Virus record (IMG/VR): IMGVR_UViG_3300030108_001163
Location: 1-25,785 of that record
Strand: one strand, 5' to 3'
Length of the DNA stretch: 25,785 nt
From: a virus
How positions within the stretch are numbered: position 1 is the first letter of the stretch; each line of letters starts with the position of its first letter. The position numbers and the translations under genes were made by a program. Below, in pieces: positions 21,032 through 25,785 of the stretch. The notes beneath the pieces were generated by a model. That model was not told the DNA's origin. It saw nothing but the letters and a program-made list of their open reading frames with translations, and did no database searches.

Positions 21032-23467
21032 TCACTCTCCTCTTTTTAACAATTCACGTTGCAGAGCGGCATCAATACGTGCCTGCGTCTGACGCTCTTG
21101 ACTAGCAAGCCTCTGCTGGAACTCAGTGGCCTTATTTTGCATACGTTGCTGGTCGAGTTGCAACTCCGCTTGATCCATCTGAGCATCCTGCTGCATCTTC
21201 TGCTGATCCATCTGAAGCTCTTGTTGCTTCAATTGTATCAAAGGATCGGGACCTTGGTTTTGACCACTAACCTGTGCAGAAAGTTGCTTGAGCTTCTGGA
21301 ACTCCTGTGCGTTGATCTGAGCGGTCATGGCCTCCAACTGAAGCTCTTGCTCGGGATTAAGGGGTTGACCCCCTGTTTGTTGAAGCATTTGCGCCGTAGC
21401 CATTTCCTGGGACTTTAGCTTCACATGCTCAATTACATGCTTCTGTAACAAGATGGGCACTTGCGGGATGGTTTGAAGCGTGGGCGCTGTAGCAAAAACC
21501 AAGTGCGTCATAATATGAGCATCGTGATCTTGGCCCTCAAACGCTTTCAACTGAACCATATCTAGTACATCGATATTTTCTTGCGCTGGATCTTTTGGTA
21601 TCGGATCTTCCGAAGATGGGGCAATCAATATCTTGTCAATATCATTGACCCCCAACGCCTCATACATACGACGATACGCCTCGTGCATATCATGCATTTG
21701 TGGGGCTTGCATGGCCATCTCAAGCTGAGACTGCGCCATTGCTATACGTTGAGCCTGTGAAAAAGTGTTTGGGTTGGAGACAGGTATAACATCTACGCGA
21801 TCATCGAAGTCTTCTCGCATGATCGTGCGGTCACCACCAGATACAGCATACGGGTACTCTTGCGGCAGATACTCCGACATCACCCGAGCCAACAGCCTGA
21901 ACTCTTGCTTCATGCTGTAGTGCAGACGTTTGTGGACTGCACTCATGACCCGTGAGCCCTGTTCCAACAACGCCACTGTAGTGCCCACAGCAGCCTGTTG
22001 ATTGCCGTCCCCTACCTTCATGTCGGTTATGGTGGCAAAACGCCGTCCTGCGTCCACCACGAAGCCCAGAAGCTGCATCAGGGTGCCGTCCGGCCCCTTG
22101 AAGGGCAAAGGCATCAAAGAATCACGGATCGCGCCACCCGGTGCGTCTACGTCTCTAAACTCACCCGGTTGCAAAGGCTCTTCATCGTCACGTACCCGTA
22201 GACCCCTAGCCTTAAAACCCGCAGGTAGATTGGACAAGGTGCCCGCATCAATAAGCTGACGCAACGCCGCGGTGGCTGTTCTGGACAAACCACCAATCGT
22301 GTGAATCAAACCAAGGCCATAAAACCCAAAACCCGGTAAAAACTTGTAGTGAACAAAATATTGTATCTTTTTCTTACGGTCATCATCTTCCCTGAAGTTG
22401 CGTCTAATTGACAGTATCTGACCGTTATCTTCGCTTATTGTGACGATATACGGGACTTTGATGCCCGTTGGCTCGCCATCTTCCCCCATGTCTTCAAAAC
22501 CAGACAAGTCTAAATTGACGTGGCACTCCAAAAGAGTGCAGTCATAATCCAGATTACTGGGCTCCATGCCCTCTAACTTGTCCAACTCACCTGAAATCTG
22601 ACCATCGTCAGACTGAGATGGAATAACAGAGATGTCCCTATAGAACCCCATGACCTGTCTAATCCGCAGATCATTCAAAGACATCTTCACAACCTGCGTA
22701 ATGTTTTCACACGAATCAAGGTCCGTGGCCCCATAGGGCACCACAATGTCCTCCGCCGGGACAAACTTGCTTACCGCCCGGTCAATCGCCTCGTCAAAGT
22801 ACACTTTCTTGAAAGTAGACCCTGCCAAAGGCAAGTAAAACAACATTTGATCAAACTCAGGCGTGTACTCGTCCATCACATTCGTGATGTAGTAGTTCAT
22901 AAACTCTTTGACACGAAACGCCTGCGCCTCATTGCTCTTGGTTTTTTCACCTACAACAGAGGTGCGAACAGGACCAGAAGGGGGCAAAAGCTCGTTGAAC
23001 GCCTGCGCCTGAAACTGTGTGGCAGCTTCTGCAAGCAAGGGGTGTGTCACACCCGTAGCGCCACGAAAAGGCATCGTGCGCTCTTCGTAGTTGTAGCCCA
23101 GAAGCTCCAAGCCCTTGGAATAAGCGTCTTCCCACTCAGAGCGAGAGGATTTGTTAGACTCAAAGTCCTCCAGTAGTTTGGAAGAAAGGGCTCCAAGTTC
23201 CCGGTCATCTAACTCTTCTGCTAAGTTCTCATAAAAATCGCCGCTGCTCAGTCCCATCATCGCCATGGGATCAAGGTCAACGATGACACCCCCATCATCC
23301 TGGGGCTCAATCTCTATGCCTTCTGGCAAAATATCGTTAACAGAACCTACAAAAGTGCCGGGAGCCGCGATCTCTATATCAAGCTCCATCTCGGCTTCTT
23401 CTACTTCAGGCGCTGTTGTGCTGTCCATCAAGGACGAAAGAAGTGCTTTATCGTCACCGTTTGCCAT
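21032..23467 (-). CDS. Portal protein, P22-like, 811 aa
   Basis: The length and order match P22-type portals. After an acidic N-terminus there is SSRSEWEDAYSKGLELLGY, then ERTMPFRGATGVTHPLLAE and FQAQAFNELLPPSGPVRTS, FYLPLAGSTFKKVYFDEAI, AEDIVVPYGATDLDSCENI, VHYKFLPGFGFYGLGLIHT and DMKVGDGNQQAAVGTTVAL, typical of wing and clip/stem parts. The last ~150 residues are a Gln-rich helical region (LKQQELQMDQQKMQQDAQM, then QERQTQARIDAALQRELL), like the long helical barrel of P22 gp1. The portal forms the DNA-entry dodecamer of the head. The start has no strong Shine-Dalgarno (AAGG only). Confidence 0.92.
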   Translation of the reverse strand: MANGDDKALLSSLMDSTTAPEVEEAEMELDIEIAAPGTFVGSVNDILPEGIEIEPQDDGGVIVDLDPMAMMGLSSGDFYENLAEELDDRELGALSSKLLEDFESNKSSRSEWEDAYSKGLELLGYNYEERTMPFRGATGVTHPLLAEAATQFQAQAFNELLPPSGPVRTSVVGEKTKSNEAQAFRVKEFMNYYITNVMDEYTPEFDQMLFYLPLAGSTFKKVYFDEAIDRAVSKFVPAEDIVVPYGATDLDSCENITQVVKMSLNDLRIRQVMGFYRDISVIPSQSDDGQISGELDKLEGMEPSNLDYDCTLLECHVNLDLSGFEDMGEDGEPTGIKVPYIVTISEDNGQILSIRRNFREDDDRKKKIQYFVHYKFLPGFGFYGLGLIHTIGGLSRTATAALRQLIDAGTLSNLPAGFKARGLRVRDDEEPLQPGEFRDVDAPGGAIRDSLMPLPFKGPDGTLMQLLGFVVDAGRRFATITDMKVGDGNQQAAVGTTVALLEQGSRVMSAVHKRLHYSMKQEFRLLARVMSEYLPQEYPYAVSGGDRTIMREDFDDRVDVIPVSNPNTFSQAQRIAMAQSQLEMAMQAPQMHDMHEAYRRMYEALGVNDIDKILIAPSSEDPIPKDPAQENIDVLDMVQLKAFEGQDHDAHIMTHLVFATAPTLQTIPQVPILLQKHVIEHVKLKSQEMATAQMLQQTGGQPLNPEQELQLEAMTAQINAQEFQKLKQLSAQVSGQNQGPDPLIQLKQQELQMDQQKMQQDAQMDQAELQLDQQRMQNKATEFQQRLASQERQTQARIDAALQRELLKRGE

Positions 23468-23498
23468 AAGTAACCCTTATGTTTCCGGCACTATAGTA

Positions 23499-24341
23499 TC
23501 ACGGGGTACAGCTTACTGTAGAAGTGCCGTCTGCATTATTTGTAACGGTACAGGTAAGCTGTGGAACACTGTCCATAATGTTTTGGATGGCCGCAGTATA
23601 ATCCGTCCAGACCGTACTCATAAGGTCATTGTTGCCCTGATCCATGGTCAGTATGGTGTCAAACCCGTCTATCGCAACGTTCGACACGCCCGTTATACCC
23701 GCTGTACCCAAGGTGGTTGTAGCGTCTAGACCCGCAGTTCCAAGGTCCACCAACCCATTCACAGCCGTGTTAGAAATAGAAACGTTGGAATCAAATCCGG
23801 CAGAACCCAAGGCCCCAAGCTCTGTCATACCTGTAGTGCCCAAGGTCACCAGACCATTTATGAACCCAGAATAATCCACGTTACCCGCAGCATTCATACC
23901 CGCAACAGCAACATCACTCGTGATTTGATTGGCATCAACAAAAGCACCGTACAGGGCTTGGTTAGATTGCGAGGTGGCCGCTACACGAGCCAGACTCACA
24001 TCCGCATTATACTTGGCCATAGTCTTAGCTGAGTCCGATTGCATCCACATCATGCCCAAACTTGTGACCGGTGTGGCCAAAATAGAAGCCCACTGAAGAG
24101 CCTGAGACTGTTGAGGGACCGGAGTCACCGAAGGGGTTTGTGTCAACGCTAAAGCCATGACCGCGGCACTTGCAGCCTGCCCATCGCCCGCTGAAGCAAT
24201 CACAGAAAGAGCATCAAACTTGGCTTGTGCTGCCGTTGCGTTGGCTTGTGCTGCCGCTTGAACAGCTTCGTAGTATTCAGTATTTACAGAAGAACAACCC
24301 GTCACCGCTACCGCACACAACAAACCCACGACACCCTTCAT
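23499..24341 (-). CDS. Phage lipoprotein, 280 aa
   Basis: The ATG at 24341 has AGGAG, which overlaps the end of the previous gene. The N-terminus KGVVGLLCAVAVTGC is a signal with a lipobox (VTGC, Cys16) for signal peptidase II; Ser at +2 predicts the outer membrane. A helical Ala/Gln-rich section (EYYEAVQAAAQANATAAQA) follows, then a region of loose repeats with LGTTGMTELGALGSAGF and VDLGTAGLDATTTLGTAGI, ending CTVTNNADGTSTVSC. It lies just before the portal gene. A lipoprotein among virion genes could be for exclusion, lysis or virion assembly. Two Cys near the end may pair. No spanin partner is visible here. Confidence 0.8.
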   Translation of the reverse strand: MKGVVGLLCAVAVTGCSSVNTEYYEAVQAAAQANATAAQAKFDALSVIASAGDGQAASAAVMALALTQTPSVTPVPQQSQALQWASILATPVTSLGMMWMQSDSAKTMAKYNADVSLARVAATSQSNQALYGAFVDANQITSDVAVAGMNAAGNVDYSGFINGLVTLGTTGMTELGALGSAGFDSNVSISNTAVNGLVDLGTAGLDATTTLGTAGITGVSNVAIDGFDTILTMDQGNNDLMSTVWTDYTAAIQNIMDSVPQLTCTVTNNADGTSTVSCTP

Positions 24342-24343
24342 GC

Positions 24344-25785
24344 TTATCTCCTCATGTGTGAAATGTACGAGCCAACCCCGCGTTTTATAGAGGGTATCTT
24401 ATACATGTTTCTCGCTATCGGAGCAAGGCTGCCTACGCCGCCGCCTACGGCGTAACCTCTTACTGCGGCTTCTGATTCGCGTTCCTGCCGCTCCTCTATC
24501 CGCTCTTGGTTTTGTTTTGGCAAGTTTCTGTTGTATTTTTTTAAGTCTTTTAATTCTTTAGCTTTTTTTACAAAAAACGCCGTGTTTAAACGAGATTCTA
24601 TGTAATCCTCTCGGGTTTTCTGTGGGCCTTCTTTTGTGCTTCTTACATCCCGGTCCCATTCTGCTCCAAAAACTAAATTAGCTAGGTCGTCATAGTGCCT
24701 GCTCATTCTTTTGTCTTCTAAAATATCTATTAACCGCTCTTGTGCCTCAGAGGGCGTCATCTCAACGCCAGAGTTTCGATAGTACTGATCTCTAAACATT
24801 TCTACAGATTCTGACCACTGCTCTTCGTTTAAAGCCGTCATCCCATCTACAATTCGCAGTTGAGTTTCATTAAGTTCTGGAAATTGTTTATGACGATATT
24901 CGTGAGCGTATACAAACGGTGTTGCCGCATCGTGTATTACGTTAAGGGTCCCTACTTCCGTGGGCACGTTTGAAAAACCCCTTGAGGTATACCCTGGTAT
25001 AGGCTTATCAAACGTGCCCACGGGTAAGCTTGTTTTGTCCGGGTTAATGTAAAAACCCTTCATATTAAGTTTTTCAGTGCCCGGTAAACCTTTAAACCCG
25101 TGATAACGAGCAATAGAGGGGTCTATGTCCGCCGCATAGTTGCTCTGAGCAGCGACTTCAATAGCAAGCTCATTGTCAAACGCTTGCTCTCGGAGTCGCT
25201 GACGCTCTAGCGCCTCTAAAAACGCAGGCTCTTGCTCTACTTTCCCGCCCTCGGCATATCCGCTGGGATCATCAGTGTTTACTTGCCCTTTTTCCACCAA
25301 ATCTAAAATCATTATTTCTGCTTGGTTTTTGTCTTTTGCAGGCAAGTTGTAACCAATGTCATTGTTTTCTAAGTCCATTCGCCTAGAAACAATAGGGCCC
25401 CCAGCAATCGGACGAAACTCTCTTGCATCCGCAAAAAATTTGGCTAACTCTGGCGTATCTGTTTTAGACGCCAACCACCCTAAAGCTACGTGACGTGCCG
25501 CGTCACGCTTGGAAGGAGACAACCCATAACGATCACCAATAGAAGACGCCCAATCGGTGTCCTTTTGAGAAATACCTAAATAGCTAGCAACGCCCTCTTC
25601 CAAACCGTTTTCTAAAATAGCTTTGAATAAAGGCTTGATAGTCTCATCCAACACAGAACCGCCCTCTGAGTACCGACCAGCTTGCATGGATTTAGATGTT
25701 TTCTGCGTAGGGGTACGAAAAAAACCACCTTGAGATAGAACAGCGCCCTGTCTGGACGGACCTAACTGCGGGCTAGTGCCCTGTG
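24344..25785 (-). CDS. Protein with HExxH and DxxRH/NNxxG motifs, 5' end outside window
   Basis: From the ATG at 25687 there are 447 residues, but the same frame is open to the window edge (another 32 codons, no stop), so the true start may be beyond 25785. Counting from the ATG: residues 60-115 have KRDAARHVALGWLASK (Asp62, Arg65, His66), FFADAREF and MDLENNDIGYNL; at 262-266 HEYRH fits the HExxH zinc-metallopeptidase motif, followed by acidic residues. GGSV/YAEGGK sections look like phage linkers. The C-terminal part is charged and helical (ERIEERQERESEAAVRGY). It may be a virion-carried enzyme acting at entry or on head proteins. No family name is secure. Confidence 0.75.
   Translation of the reverse strand, partial: QGTSPQLGPSRQGAVLSQGGFFRTPTQKTSKSMQAGRYSEGGSVLDETIKPLFKAILENGLEEGVASYLGISQKDTDWASSIGDRYGLSPSKRDAARHVALGWLASKTDTPELAKFFADAREFRPIAGGPIVSRRMDLENNDIGYNLPAKDKNQAEIMILDLVEKGQVNTDDPSGYAEGGKVEQEPAFLEALERQRLREQAFDNELAIEVAAQSNYAADIDPSIARYHGFKGLPGTEKLNMKGFYINPDKTSLPVGTFDKPIPGYTSRGFSNVPTEVGTLNVIHDAATPFVYAHEYRHKQFPELNETQLRIVDGMTALNEEQWSESVEMFRDQYYRNSGVEMTPSEAQERLIDILEDKRMSRHYDDLANLVFGAEWDRDVRSTKEGPQKTREDYIESRLNTAFFVKKAKELKDLKKYNRNLPKQNQERIEERQERESEAAVRGYAVGGGVGSLAPIARNMYKIPSIKRGVGSYISHMRR

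Noticed and set aside
23468-23498. TACTATAG-like -10 element before the portal gene
   Set aside because: No -35 element at proper distance and only one weak match; not enough to call a promoter.
725-24455. Many plus-strand open frames, some over 100 codons (e.g. 8644-9162, 21059-21418, 7609-8085)
   Set aside because: Each lies opposite a well-supported minus-strand gene, has low-complexity translation that mirrors the other strand (e.g. Leu-rich opposite Gln-rich), and lacks a ribosome site or operon context.

Overview
The window is a late, virion-morphogenesis block of a tailed double-stranded DNA phage. Every credible gene (38) lies on the minus strand, tightly packed with ATGA, TAATG and GTGA junctions. 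Transcription therefore runs from the right edge to the left edge. No integrase, tRNA, CRISPR array or insertion sequence is visible, and both ends cut through genes. The P22-like portal, gp4-like adaptor, gp10-like protein and internal ejection-type proteins, with no sheath or tape-measure/tail-tube set, suggest a short-tailed (podovirus-like) particle. The mix resembles uncultured marine podoviruses. The host is probably a marine proteobacterium, but that is inference only.

In transcription order: (1) 25785-23499 holds a protein with HExxH and DxxRH motifs that is cut by the window edge, then a lipoprotein. (2) 23467-19730 holds the portal, a 66-aa protein and a Pro/Gly/Met-rich repeat protein. 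(3) 19730-18788 is the lysis cassette: a 3-TM holin-like protein, a 2-TM protein and an M15 peptidase endolysin, joined by short overlaps. (4) 18729-15080 is the capsid module: a small coiled-coil protein, a GroES-like co-chaperonin, a scaffold-like protein, two capsid-associated proteins and a gpT-like major capsid protein, closed by a strong terminator. (5) 15050-14045 begins with a perfect 16-bp palindrome that matches the bacterial chromosomal parS consensus, followed by two small virion-type proteins separated by a second terminator. (6) 14043-11429 is a run of small, very Lys-rich genes interleaved with an XhlA-like membrane protein and an unrecognised 229-aa protein. (7) 11432-5246 holds neck/adaptor proteins, repeat-rich structural proteins and a 956-aa fibre with a self-cleaving S74 chaperone domain. 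(8) 5255-1 holds small conserved proteins, a gp10-like protein and two internal or ejection proteins; the last runs off the left edge.

Most useful second looks: the parS-like palindrome beside the major capsid gene, the phage-encoded co-chaperonin in the capsid operon, the HExxH/DxxRH protein, a VGSVTV-type motif shared by three virion genes, the Lys-rich gene cluster, and two genes of 44 and 51 codons. The terminase is not in the window and probably lies upstream, beyond base 25785. Family names are from memory of sequence patterns; no database search was possible.
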